Both the position numbers and the translations under genes were made by a program. From Bacillota bacterium (GTDB lineage Bacteria > Bacillota > UBA994), in the NCBI GenBank assembly GCA_018725275.1, contig QLUC01000066.1:1-9282 (forward strand): a DNA stretch of 9,282 nt, in the 5' to 3' direction. This document shows, piece after piece, positions 1 to 6,284 of this stretch (positions are counted from its first letter, which is position 1; each line of letters starts with the position of its first letter). The notes below the pieces were generated by a model. It was given only the letters and a program-made list of their open reading frames with translations, was not told where the DNA came from and made no database searches.

Positions 1-7
1 CCCCCTT
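1..7 (-). promoter_or_regulatory. Possible ribosome binding site of a gene starting just left of the window
   Basis: Read on the minus strand, these bases give TAAGGGGG-type sequence, like the AAGGGGG sites in front of the MFS and response-regulator genes in this window. They lie about 26 bases beyond the MATE stop, so a same-strand downstream gene could start just outside the window. An ATG at 22-20 also exists, but the AGGAG before it touches the ATG with no spacer, so it is a poor start. This is inference from motif and spacing only. Confidence 0.3.
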
Positions 8-32
8 AGTGCTCGCACTCATCTCCTCTATC

Positions 33-1433
33 TTATGGCCAAGACACGCGCTCGGTGCGTAGCTTAGCCGCCGGTTGCCAATGCCCACGGTAGTAATAAT
101 AACTGCTGAGACCAAAACGCACAAACAAGTCTACGGTCATGGCCACCCAGACGCCAGTGATGCCCAGACCAAAGGTTACGCTGAGAATGAAGGCCAAGGG
201 GAGCCGGACGAGCCACAGGCCGAAACCACCTATATACATGGGAATCTTAGTATCCCCTGCGCCCCGCAAAGCGCCATTGAGCACTCCGCCCATCTGCTGG
301 GGGAACTGCGCAATCGCCATCAGCGAAAGGTAGATGGCCCCTAAGCGCACTACCTCGGCATCCTGAGTTAAGAAGCGCATGATGGTTTCCGGTATAAAAA
401 AGAGCAGTGATGCGGTAAGGACAGTCAAGAGCAGGCATAAACGCACCAACTCGGCCACATACCTCGCCGCCTGCCAAGGTTTTTCTGCCCCGAGGCTCTG
501 GCCCACAAAGGCGGTAGCGGCAATGCCAAAGCCGACCGCGGGCATGTAGCTCAGGCTCTCGGCGGTCAAGCCAAGCTGATGAGCCGCTAGTTCCGCGGTA
601 CCGAAGGTGACAATAAGCCTCATCAGGATAATCGTCGCCACCTGCCAAAAAATCATCTCCCCGGCGGCGGGGATGCCTATTTTGAGAATCCTCTGCACCA
701 GTTCCCCATGCGGCCGGTACAGCCGCCACATTCTCACGTTAAGGGCCTGACCACGATGCCAGACATATAGGGCTAGCAGTGCTCCCACGCTCTGAGCAAC
801 TATGGCGGCGATGGCCGCGCCATACATGCCCATAGCCGGAAACCCAAATCGACCAAATATCAGGATATAATTGGCGCAGATGTTGATAATATTGACAAAT
901 AATGCGACCACCATGGGAGTGCGGGTGTTGCCTGCCCCACGCATGATAGCCCCCACCACCTGCATAATCGCCATAAAAGGCATGCCATAGGCTACGAGAG
1001 CCAAGTAACTAAAACTTAAGTCGAGCATGTAGGCCTCGGCCCGAAAGAGGGCGACCATCAGCCAGCGTGCCTGCCAAACGACTAGCACTGTCAAGAGGCA
1101 TACGAGCCCAACGGCCAGGACGAGTGCTTGCTCGGCAGTTCGCCGCGCCGACTCTTTGTCGCCGGCGCCAACAGCACGAGCAATAAGCACCGTGGCCCCT
1201 GTGCCGATAGCAGCGAAAATCGCCCAAACTATTTGTGTCACCCGCGTCGATAGCCCCACTGCGCCTACCGCTTCGGGACCGACATGGCCAATCATCGCCA
1301 TCGCCACCATGCCGACCGCCATCTGCAAGGTGCTTTCTAGCGTCGCCGGCCAGACCATACGAAAAATGCTTCTCCGCATAGCTTGGGGCGAAATTTCTTC
1401 GTGTTGCTTGCCTAGTGTTAAGGCTTCCGCCAA
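33..1433 (-). CDS. MATE-family multidrug/cation efflux transporter
   Basis: A 466-residue polytopic inner-membrane protein of the MATE (NorM/DinF-like) family, which exports drugs or organic cations in exchange for Na+ or H+. The two-fold repeat typical of the family is visible: RGAGNTRTPM at 165-174 is echoed by RGAGDTKIPM at 390-399, and the two halves each carry about six hydrophobic segments (roughly 25-225 and 250-450). The first half has the family-like MIGHVGPEAVGAVGLS stretch (48-62), and the second has TAELAAHQLGL (279-289). Length is normal for the family (about 450). The start is TTG at 1433, because AGAGGGGG lies 7 bases upstream; the first internal ATG (residue 19) has no such site. 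It is divergent from degV and has its own promoter. The substrate cannot be told from sequence. Confidence 0.93.
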   Translation of the reverse strand: MAEALTLGKQHEEISPQAMRRSIFRMVWPATLESTLQMAVGMVAMAMIGHVGPEAVGAVGLSTRVTQIVWAIFAAIGTGATVLIARAVGAGDKESARRTAEQALVLAVGLVCLLTVLVVWQARWLMVALFRAEAYMLDLSFSYLALVAYGMPFMAIMQVVGAIMRGAGNTRTPMVVALFVNIINICANYILIFGRFGFPAMGMYGAAIAAIVAQSVGALLALYVWHRGQALNVRMWRLYRPHGELVQRILKIGIPAAGEMIFWQVATIILMRLIVTFGTAELAAHQLGLTAESLSYMPAVGFGIAATAFVGQSLGAEKPWQAARYVAELVRLCLLLTVLTASLLFFIPETIMRFLTQDAEVVRLGAIYLSLMAIAQFPQQMGGVLNGALRGAGDTKIPMYIGGFGLWLVRLPLAFILSVTFGLGITGVWVAMTVDLFVRFGLSSYYYYRGHWQPAAKLRTERVSWP

Positions 1434-1440
1434 AAGTTGT

Positions 1441-1447
1441 CCCCCTC
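1441..1447 (-). promoter_or_regulatory. Ribosome binding site fixing the TTG start of the MATE gene
   Basis: On the minus strand this reads GAGGGGG, separated by 7 bases from the TTG at 1433-1431. It is the only good site near the N-terminus and supports TTG over the ATG at residue 19. Confidence 0.65.
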
Positions 1448-1466
1448 TTGTCTTCGCTCCGCTTTG

Positions 1467-1475
1467 ATTATAGCA
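1467..1475 (-). promoter_or_regulatory. Extended -10 promoter of the MATE gene
   Basis: On the minus strand this reads TGCTATAAT: a perfect TATAAT -10 hexamer (1467-1472) with the TGn extension. No good -35 hexamer is seen about 17 bases upstream (AGGCAA), as is common for extended -10 promoters. Transcription would begin near 1460, giving a leader of about 27 bases that just contains the ribosome binding site at 1441-1447. Spacing is ideal; activity is inferred. Confidence 0.6.
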
Positions 1476-1526
1476 CCTGGCGACACTTTTTGCCTTGGGC
1501 TTCGTCTGCTCATTGAAAACTATGGC

Positions 1527-1533
1527 AGGAGGT
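1527..1533 (+). promoter_or_regulatory. Ribosome binding site fixing the TTG start of degV
   Basis: AGGAGGT, a near-perfect Shine-Dalgarno sequence, lies 8 bases before the TTG at 1542. No ATG is available near the N-terminus, so the site decides the start. Confidence 0.75.
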
Positions 1534-1541
1534 AACTTCCA

Positions 1542-2393
1542 TTGAAAAAAATTTGCCTGATCACTGACAGCACCGCCGACCTAACGCCCGCCCAAGCTAA
1601 GGAACTCAAAGTCAAGGTGCAGCCGCTCTATGTAATTTTTGGCGAAAAAATGTACCGCGACGGTCTAGAAATCGACTCAGACACCTTTTACGCCAAACTC
1701 AAGACATCTTCGGTCATGCCAACGACGTCACAGCCCTCTCCCGGCGAATTCATAAGTCTTTACAACCAAGTCTTCGCTGAGGGGTGCGAAACGATTATCT
1801 CCCTCCATATTTCCGCAGCGCTAAGCGGCACTTGCCAATCCGCCCGACAAGCCGCCGAAGAATTGGCAGGCAAGGACATCCGCGTAGTGGACTCCCGCTC
1901 GATTAGCGTAGGAATGGGGGTGCAGGTGCGTGCCGCGGCGGAGGCGATTGCTCAGGGGCTCCCAGTCGAGCAAGTTCTCCAAGCTATCGAAACCTGCCGC
2001 CAAAACCACGAACTGCTTTTCACCCTGGATACACTGGAGTACCTAGCTAAGGGCGGCCGAATTGGCAAGGCCAAGAGCCTGCTCGGGTCTCTCCTCAACA
2101 TCAAGCCGATCATTCGGGTAGTCGACGGCGCCTACGTCGATGCCGGCAAGGCGAGAAGCCAGAAGCAAGCGCTCACCCAAATAGCCGGTCTCTTTGCGGA
2201 ACTATCTAAGGGGCGCCGCATCAAGCGTCTGGCTATTGGCGTGGGCGCCGCTGACGAAGCCGGCCAAGCGCTCAAGGCGGAATTAAAGAAGGCCTTTGGC
2301 CTAGAGCCATCCTTGTCTTATGTCACACCGGTCATTGGCGTGCATACCGGGCCGGGTACAGTTGGCGCGGCTGTAGAATACTACCCGAGCTAG
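1542..2393 (+). CDS. DegV family fatty-acid-binding protein (FakB-like)
   Basis: A 283-residue cytosolic DegV-family protein. Members bind a fatty acid and, with the kinase FakA, present it for phosphorylation to acyl-phosphate for phospholipid synthesis in Bacillota. Family landmarks are all present: TDSTADL (8-14), TTSQPSPGEF (61-70), ISAALSGTCQSA (90-101), VVDSRSISVGMG (115-126), LEYLAKGGRIGKAKSLLGSL (165-184) and VIGVHTGPGTVG (264-275). The Ser/Thr cluster at 61-63, the SGT at 95-97 and His268 sit where the family binds the fatty-acid carboxylate. Length is typical (about 280). The start is TTG at 1542, set by AGGAGGT. No FakA/DAK-type kinase gene is in the window. It converges on the flavoenzyme gene with 6 bases between stops. 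Which fatty acid it binds is unknown. Confidence 0.93.
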   Translation: MKKICLITDSTADLTPAQAKELKVKVQPLYVIFGEKMYRDGLEIDSDTFYAKLKTSSVMPTTSQPSPGEFISLYNQVFAEGCETIISLHISAALSGTCQSARQAAEELAGKDIRVVDSRSISVGMGVQVRAAAEAIAQGLPVEQVLQAIETCRQNHELLFTLDTLEYLAKGGRIGKAKSLLGSLLNIKPIIRVVDGAYVDAGKARSQKQALTQIAGLFAELSKGRRIKRLAIGVGAADEAGQALKAELKKAFGLEPSLSYVTPVIGVHTGPGTVGAAVEYYPS

Positions 2394-2399
2394 AAGCAT

Positions 2400-3476
2400 T
2401 TACGCTTCGCGCAGTTCAGTAATGAGTTCCTGCATGAGTTCGGCGACGGAGACGATCTTGTCGATTCTATGCACCTCAGCGCCACAAAAAGCAAAACCAT
2501 CGGCCAAATCGCCGCGAGCGGCGGCAATCAAGGCTAGCGCAATACAGTAAGGGGCCTTCAGGGGATTACATGGCTTGAGGCAGTGTACGCTGCAAGTGTC
2601 AGGCTGTCGTAGTCCCCTTGTCACTTCCCCAAGGAAGGCATTGCGCAGTGCCCTTCCCGGCATCCCTACGGGACTGTCAATAATCACAATGTCGTCCAGA
2701 GTCGCATCGACATAGGCTTGCTTGAACCCGAGCGCGGCGTCACACTCCACTGTGGCGACAAAGCGCGAAGCTATTTGCACACCACCGGCCCCTAATTTGA
2801 GCATTCTGGCGATATCTCGGCCGGTGTAGAGACCACCGCCGGCAATCAAGGGCACGCGAGAAGCCTCTTCTCCCAGCAGCTCTTGCATTGCCACCAACAC
2901 TTCAGTTAAAATGTTGTCAAGGGAATGCTTTCCTGTTGCATCGGCCAACTGGCTGCGCGAAAAACCCAAGTGCCCCCCGGCGAGCGGTCCTTCTATGACC
3001 AAGGCATCGGGGAGGCGATGGTGTTTCGTGAGATAGTGCTTAGTAATGAGGACTGCCGCTTTGGCGGAACTCACTATCGGCACGATGGCAACCGAAGATC
3101 CCTGAGTGAGGGCAGGTAGGGACAGGGGCAGACCGGCACCGCTAAAGATTATATCGGCCCCGCCTTGTATCGCGGTGGTAACTAGCTCGGCATAGTTGTT
3201 GACCGCGACCATGATGTTTACCCCAATTATGCCTTGTGGTGCAATTTCACGGGTCTTTTTTAAATGCCACAGGAGCGCCTCTTTATTGGCCTGTAGCTTG
3301 TCCTCGGCAAAGGTAGGCCACTGAAAGCCAATTTCCACGCCGGCAATCACCCCAATGCCACCTTCCTTAGCCACTGCCCCAGCCAGTCTAGATAGCGAAA
3401 CCCCCACCCCCATGGCCCCTTGAACAATCGGCAATATGGCTTTCTTGCCGCCGATAATTAACTGTGGAATTTCCAT
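2400..3476 (-). CDS. Nitronate monooxygenase / 2-nitropropane dioxygenase-like FMN enzyme
   Basis: A 358-residue TIM-barrel flavoprotein of the nitronate monooxygenase/enoyl-ACP reductase II (FabK-like) superfamily. Visible motifs (numbered from the start chosen here) are IVQGAMGVGVSLSRLA near 17-32, EGPLAGGHLGFS (162-173) with His169 at the usual catalytic position, the phosphate-binding AGGGLYTGRDIARML (212-226), and SPVGMPGRALRN (268-279). The C-terminus has a cysteine-rich stretch (Cys295, Cys299, Cys303, Cys311, Cys331) typical of the Clostridia subgroup annotated as nitronate monooxygenase; its role is unclear to me. The start is ATG at 3476 because AGGAGG lies 7 bases upstream; an in-frame ATG at 3503 has no such site and would add nine unconserved residues. 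The natural substrate is unknown; a FabK-like role is less likely without fatty-acid synthesis neighbours. Confidence 0.88.
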   Translation of the reverse strand: MEIPQLIIGGKKAILPIVQGAMGVGVSLSRLAGAVAKEGGIGVIAGVEIGFQWPTFAEDKLQANKEALLWHLKKTREIAPQGIIGVNIMVAVNNYAELVTTAIQGGADIIFSGAGLPLSLPALTQGSSVAIVPIVSSAKAAVLITKHYLTKHHRLPDALVIEGPLAGGHLGFSRSQLADATGKHSLDNILTEVLVAMQELLGEEASRVPLIAGGGLYTGRDIARMLKLGAGGVQIASRFVATVECDAALGFKQAYVDATLDDIVIIDSPVGMPGRALRNAFLGEVTRGLRQPDTCSVHCLKPCNPLKAPYCIALALIAAARGDLADGFAFCGAEVHRIDKIVSVAELMQELITELREA

Positions 3477-3483
3477 AGTAAAG

Positions 3484-3489
3484 CCTCCT
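3484..3489 (-). promoter_or_regulatory. Ribosome binding site fixing the start of the flavoenzyme gene
   Basis: AGGAGG on the minus strand, 7 bases before the ATG at 3476-3474. It lies downstream of the alternative ATG at 3503, which therefore is probably not used. Confidence 0.75.
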
Positions 3490-3559
3490 ATATGCACAGA
3501 CATCAGTGGATTGACGCATAAAGCGCCGGTAAATGTCGCTATTTCTCAACCTGATTTTA

Positions 3560-3567
3560 GGGAGGAG
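3560..3567 (+). promoter_or_regulatory. Ribosome binding site fixing the TTG start of the CoA-binding gene
   Basis: GGGAGGAG ends 7 bases before the TTG at 3575. It lies inside the longer open frame that starts at 3533, and the ATG at 3590 is too far away, so TTG is the best start. Confidence 0.7.
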
Positions 3568-3574
3568 CTTATCA

Positions 3575-3976
3575 TTGGATAAAGAATTTATGCTGCAGCA
3601 GAAAATTTGGGCGGTTGTGGGGGACGCCAACAACCCGGAAAAACCCGCCTTCCGCGTGGTTAATACCCTCATCCGTAATGGCTATGAAGCCTACATAGTC
3701 CACCCTAAGGGTGGCCACCGCACGTTTCCCTCACTGCGAACTCTACTGCGCAAGCCACATGTGGTTTGCTTGGTAATTAATCCCATTGCCGGGGCCGTAT
3801 TTTTACAGGAGGCTCACGATCTGGGAATTCAACACATCTGGATTCAGCCTGGTGCTGACACGCCAGAAATACTCGCGCGCTGTCGTGAACTGAACTTAGA
3901 CTGCATCCAAGCCTGCGTCTTGGTGGAGACCGTTAACCTAGCAAACCATCTTCCGTTTTTGCCCTCTCGTTCATAA
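3575..3976 (+). CDS. CoA-binding domain protein (YccU-like small Rossmann protein)
   Basis: A 133-residue stand-alone CoA-binding domain, the Rossmann fold found alone in YccU-like proteins and at the N-terminus of succinyl-CoA synthetase alpha-type enzymes. The signature is IWAVVGDANNPEKPAFRVV (11-29, nucleotide loop), then GYEAYIVHPKG (36-46), VVCLVINPIAG (63-73) and GIQHIWIQPGAD (84-95), followed by CRELNLDCIQACVLVE. The usual GPC near the end is QAC here (112-114), a small departure. Length is that of the single-domain family. The start is TTG at 3575 because of the GGGAGGAG site; a longer reading from 3533 would add 14 hydrophobic, unconserved residues. It is divergent from the flavoenzyme gene and 220 bases upstream of the flavoprotein gene. 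The exact cellular role of these proteins is not settled. Confidence 0.88.
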   Translation: MDKEFMLQQKIWAVVGDANNPEKPAFRVVNTLIRNGYEAYIVHPKGGHRTFPSLRTLLRKPHVVCLVINPIAGAVFLQEAHDLGIQHIWIQPGADTPEILARCRELNLDCIQACVLVETVNLANHLPFLPSRS

Positions 3977-3989
3977 ACTGCAACGAGAG
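3964..3989 (+). repeat. Perfect 8-bp hairpin spanning the stop codon of the CoA-binding gene
   Basis: CTCTCGTT (3964-3971) and AACGAGAG (3982-3989) are exact reverse complements around a 10-base loop that contains the TAA stop (3974-3976). No T-run follows on either strand, so it is not a standard intrinsic terminator. It could mark a processing or mRNA-stability point between this gene and the flavoprotein gene. Confidence 0.6.
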
Positions 3990-4196
3990 CAAAGAAAGGA
4001 AGTGTTCGCGGAGTGAGACTGCTACGCAGCAATCGACCTTCCATGTGCTTGGCAAAAAACTCGGTTTTAAAAAGACCCATAGTGGCGGTACCTGCATTTT
4101 TGGGAAGTCGGTCTAGTGGTGTCGGAAACCCACTAATGCTTGTTCTTGCAGGAATCCACCCCTTTAGTGACGAAGATGGAGCACGAGGTGGTTTAT
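3977..4196 (+). other. 220-base gap between CoA-binding and flavoprotein genes, structured but unassigned
   Basis: No convincing gene lies here; a GTG-started frame at 4013-4213 has no good ribosome binding site and runs into the flavoprotein gene. Visible structure: the stop-codon hairpin at 3964-3989, a small CTGC/GCAG stem near 4019-4029, TAGTGG at 4080-4085 and again at 4114-4119, of which the second pairs exactly with CCACTA at 4130-4135, and a GCAGGAAT element at 4148. I could not identify a clear promoter or a known riboswitch class. Confidence 0.5.
4185..4191 (+). promoter_or_regulatory. Ribosome binding site fixing the GTG start of the flavoprotein gene
   Basis: GAGGTGG lies 5 bases before the GTG at 4197. 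Upstream in-frame ATGs at 4140 and 4176 lack comparable sites, and the residues they would add are unlike the family. Confidence 0.65.
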
Positions 4197-4757
4197 GTGA
4201 AGAAAGTCCTTAGCTTATGTGGCTCGGCACGCAAGGGGGGCAACACGGACCTACTGCTCCGCGAGGTTGCCCGGGGAGCGGAGGAAATGGGTGCTTCGGT
4301 CGAGACAATCTTTTTGTCAGACTTAGCGATTAAGCCCTGCACCGGCTGCACTCACTGCAAATCCCATGAGGAATGCATAATCCAAGATGATATGCCCATG
4401 TTGCTGGACGAGGTGCTACACTCCTCCGCCGTCGTACTTGCTTCACCGGTATACATGGGACAGGTTACAGGGCAAACCAAGATCTTTATTGACCGGCTCT
4501 ACCAACTGCGGCGCGGGGACAGGTCGCTTAAAGTGGATGGTTCTAACATCCGGGGCGCAGTTGTCGCCACTTGCGGAGCGCCTTCCCACGAGCATCCCCA
4601 GAGCGCCCTGTCCACCCTGCGCGTCCTCTTTCGCTTCCTTAATCAGCCCAAAGTATTGGAGCTTGTCGGCACCAGCCTAGGCCCCAAGGGCATCGTCCAA
4701 GAGAGGACCGGTCTCCTCGAGGAGGCTTATGATTTAGGACAAAGGCTCGCCACCTAA
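4197..4757 (+). CDS. Iron-sulfur flavoprotein / NADPH-dependent FMN reductase family protein
   Basis: A 186-residue cytosolic flavodoxin-fold protein. The N-terminal beta strand and FMN phosphate loop read KKVLSLCGSARKGGNTD (2-18). A compact cysteine motif, C-x2-C-x2-C-x5-C at residues 48, 51, 54 and 60 (CTGCTHCKSHEEC), matches the [4Fe-4S] ligands of the iron-sulfur flavoproteins of archaea and anaerobic bacteria. The SPVYMGQVTGQTKIFIDRL segment (83-101) is the second FMN-contact region. These proteins move electrons between ferredoxin-like donors and small acceptors; the physiological partner is unknown. GTG at 4197 is chosen because GAGGTGG precedes it by 5 bases and because family members start just before the first beta strand. 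A strong terminator follows 31 bases after the stop, so transcription ends here. A plain NAD(P)H:quinone or azo reductase role is the alternative. Confidence 0.87.
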   Translation: MKKVLSLCGSARKGGNTDLLLREVARGAEEMGASVETIFLSDLAIKPCTGCTHCKSHEECIIQDDMPMLLDEVLHSSAVVLASPVYMGQVTGQTKIFIDRLYQLRRGDRSLKVDGSNIRGAVVATCGAPSHEHPQSALSTLRVLFRFLNQPKVLELVGTSLGPKGIVQERTGLLEEAYDLGQRLAT

Positions 4758-4788
4758 CGGGCTAAAGTGAACTGCCCCGGCAGGAAAT

Positions 4789-4825
4789 AAAGACTGGCTC
4801 AGAGCATGAGGAGCCAGTCTTTTTC
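4789..4825 (+). terminator. Intrinsic terminator after the flavoprotein gene
   Basis: AAAGACTGGCTC (4789-4800) and GAGCCAGTCTTT (4811-4822) form a perfect 12-bp stem with a 10-base loop, followed by TTTTTCTCTT. It lies 31 bases beyond the flavoprotein stop and separates that gene from the MFS gene. It is the only clear rho-independent terminator in the window. Confidence 0.93.
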
Positions 4826-4909
4826 TCTTACACCCGTTGCCGCACCTCGCGGACAAACAGCATTCCCCAGGAATATTTCGATTGCAAAAATAAAGGATTG
4901 GCGGAGCTT

Positions 4910-4938
4910 TTGGCGAAAACTAACCGGTAGTATTTATG
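4910..4938 (+). promoter_or_regulatory. Weak candidate promoter of the MFS gene
   Basis: TTGGCG (4910-4915) and TTTATG (4933-4938) have a 17-base spacing; TATTTA at 4931 is an alternative -10. Matches to consensus are only partial (4/6 and 3/6). Position is sensible: the start site would fall near 4945, just ahead of the ribosome binding site, and the terminator upstream implies the MFS gene needs its own promoter. Confidence 0.25.
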
Positions 4939-4952
4939 CCGATTGAACATCT

Positions 4953-4961
4953 AAAGGGGGC
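4953..4961 (+). promoter_or_regulatory. G-rich ribosome binding site of the MFS gene
   Basis: AAAGGGGGC ends about 7 bases before the ATG at 4968. It differs from the classical AAAGGAGG by one A-to-G change that can still pair as G-U with 16S rRNA. Confidence 0.65.
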
Positions 4962-4967
4962 GCCAGC

Positions 4968-6284
4968 ATGTCGCTACAGGGGTATCTTAGGACCGTCAAA
5001 GCGGATTTGCATGACCGATCCGAAGATTGGCAGGAGCAAAACATCAGGCTGAACAACTATCACGGCATAGTTTCCGCGCTGGCTGCCAATATGGTTATGC
5101 CTTTTATTGGCATTTTTGCGGTGCGACTAGGGGCTAGCAACTTCCAAATTGGCCTTATTTCTTCCGCCCCTGCCTTTGTCAGCCTGTTGGCCATGATTCC
5201 TGGTGCAAAATTCGTCGATTCGCAGCACGACAAGAAAAGACTGATAGCGGCTTTTATGCTCGCTAATCGCTTATTCTACCTAATCCTAGCCTTGATCCCG
5301 TTTTTTACTGCCGATCGGCGCGCTTTGCTCTTAATCGTCACCCTAGCTATCATGAGCCTCCCCGGGGCGGTATCTAACGTCGCGTGGCAGGGTTTTATAG
5401 CGCGCGTGGTTCCACCGGACCGCCGTGCCATCGCCTTTGCGGAACGCAGCCGACTGATGAACATCATCGGCACTATTTCTGTGCTCATCGTGGGGCGCAT
5501 GCTGGATATATTAACCTACCCGCTGGGGTATCAAATTATTTTCGCCATTGCCTGTATGTTTGGGCTACTCGAAGTCTGGGTTTTTCGCAAGTTGAAAGAA
5601 CAGAACTGCACGATGGAGGCGAGTGTCGACCAAGAGGTCACCTTGGCCCACTTTGCGCGCAACTTTTTTCGTTCAGTGGTCACCGATGTGCGCGAAATAA
5701 CCACAAAGAAGAGTTTTAGACGATTTGCCCTCGTCTCCTTGTTTTTTCATTTTGCTTGGCAAATTGCCTGGCCGCTCTTCACCCTCTACCAGACCAAGGA
5801 ACTCGGTGCGAACAACCTCTGGATTAGTATTTTGCATTTGAGCAACACCGGGGGCTCCTTGCTCGGTTTTGGCTTCTGGGCCCAGTACATGAGGAAGAAC
5901 GGCTCCCTCAAAACGCTCTTTACCTCGACCCTCGGCATGTGCATTGTGCCTTTAATCTTTGCTTTCTCCCGCAGTCTTTACACTATCGCTTTTTTCAGCA
6001 TCCTCACCGGCATTATCTTCTCCGGCGTCATGCTCTCGCTGTTTAATGCCCTCCTCGACATGACCCCCGAAGAGCGCAAGACCACCTACATCGGTTACTA
6101 CAATACCGCCATCACGGCGAGCGCAATCTTCGCTCCCATGGCCGGTGTGGCCTTGTTGGAGGTGATGGGCTACCGGAACGCCTTCCTCGTGGCGGCCCTC
6201 CTCCGCATTTTGGGCAGTCTCGCCTTTGGGCTCATCTATCTCTCCGAAAACAATCTGCTTAAGGGGAAGTTCCACCACGACTAG
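4968..6284 (+). CDS. Major facilitator superfamily (MFS) transporter
   Basis: A 438-residue polytopic inner-membrane protein with about twelve hydrophobic segments in two halves (roughly 33-205 and 252-425) and a charged central loop (207-250). GAKFVDSQHDKKR (79-91), between segments 2 and 3, fits the MFS loop motif A pattern of Gly, Asp and basic residues. The charged N-terminus (LHDRSEDWQEQN) resembles a family of uncharacterised Clostridia MFS proteins. The substrate cannot be predicted. It starts at ATG 4968 behind AAAGGGGGC. The 3' end is unusual: the last 333 bases overlap, in exact codon register, the 3' end of the convergent histidine kinase gene. Its TAG stop is the complement of kinase codon Leu460 (CTA), so the last seven residues (KGKFHHD plus the preceding Leu) are antisense to a conserved kinase strand. 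No terminator follows. Confidence 0.9.
   Translation: MSLQGYLRTVKADLHDRSEDWQEQNIRLNNYHGIVSALAANMVMPFIGIFAVRLGASNFQIGLISSAPAFVSLLAMIPGAKFVDSQHDKKRLIAAFMLANRLFYLILALIPFFTADRRALLLIVTLAIMSLPGAVSNVAWQGFIARVVPPDRRAIAFAERSRLMNIIGTISVLIVGRMLDILTYPLGYQIIFAIACMFGLLEVWVFRKLKEQNCTMEASVDQEVTLAHFARNFFRSVVTDVREITTKKSFRRFALVSLFFHFAWQIAWPLFTLYQTKELGANNLWISILHLSNTGGSLLGFGFWAQYMRKNGSLKTLFTSTLGMCIVPLIFAFSRSLYTIAFFSILTGIIFSGVMLSLFNALLDMTPEERKTTYIGYYNTAITASAIFAPMAGVALLEVMGYRNAFLVAALLRILGSLAFGLIYLSENNLLKGKFHHD
5952..6284. other. 333-base codon-register antisense overlap of MFS and kinase genes
   Basis: Both frames are open here and codons are exact complements: the MFS TAG (6282-6284) is kinase Leu460 CTA, and the kinase TAA (5954-5952) is MFS Leu329 TTA. 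In this register the kinase frame stays open only because the MFS gene uses no TTA, CTA or TCA codon in between. The MFS side (last two membrane segments) is the conserved gene over most of the overlap, and the kinase side only over residues 460-467, so the rest of the kinase tail is probably accidental coding after loss of the original kinase stop. Confidence 0.9.

Noticed and set aside
1448..1474. Plus-strand promoter TTGTCT / TATAGC for degV
   Set aside because: The spacing is only 15 bases and both hexamers are weak; the same bases are better explained as the minus-strand extended -10 of the MATE gene.
3477..3503. Longer N-terminus for the flavoenzyme from the ATG at 3503
   Set aside because: The AGGAGG at 3484-3489 sits inside that extension at ideal distance from the ATG at 3476, and the extra residues do not match the family.
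3511..3538. TTGACG at 3511 as a -35 box for the CoA-binding gene
   Set aside because: No acceptable -10 hexamer lies 16-18 bases downstream.
3533..3574. Longer N-terminus for the CoA-binding protein from 3533
   Set aside because: The extension contains the GGGAGGAG site for the TTG at 3575, and would place a hydrophobic stretch before a cytosolic domain.
3964..3989. Hairpin at the CoA-binding stop as an intrinsic terminator
   Set aside because: Neither strand has a T-run after the stem; compare the proper terminator at 4789-4825.
4080..4110. GTGGCGGTACC resembling the T-box GGTGGTACCGCG motif
   Set aside because: No specifier stem, no terminator/antiterminator pair near it, and the downstream gene is a flavoprotein, not a tRNA synthetase or amino-acid gene.
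4013..4213. 66-codon plus-strand frame before the flavoprotein gene
   Set aside because: No suitable ribosome binding site, no recognisable family, and it overlaps the supported GTG start of the flavoprotein.
5384..5719. 111-codon plus-strand frame within the MFS gene
   Set aside because: A shadow frame: it lies wholly inside a clear membrane-protein gene and has no family-like sequence.
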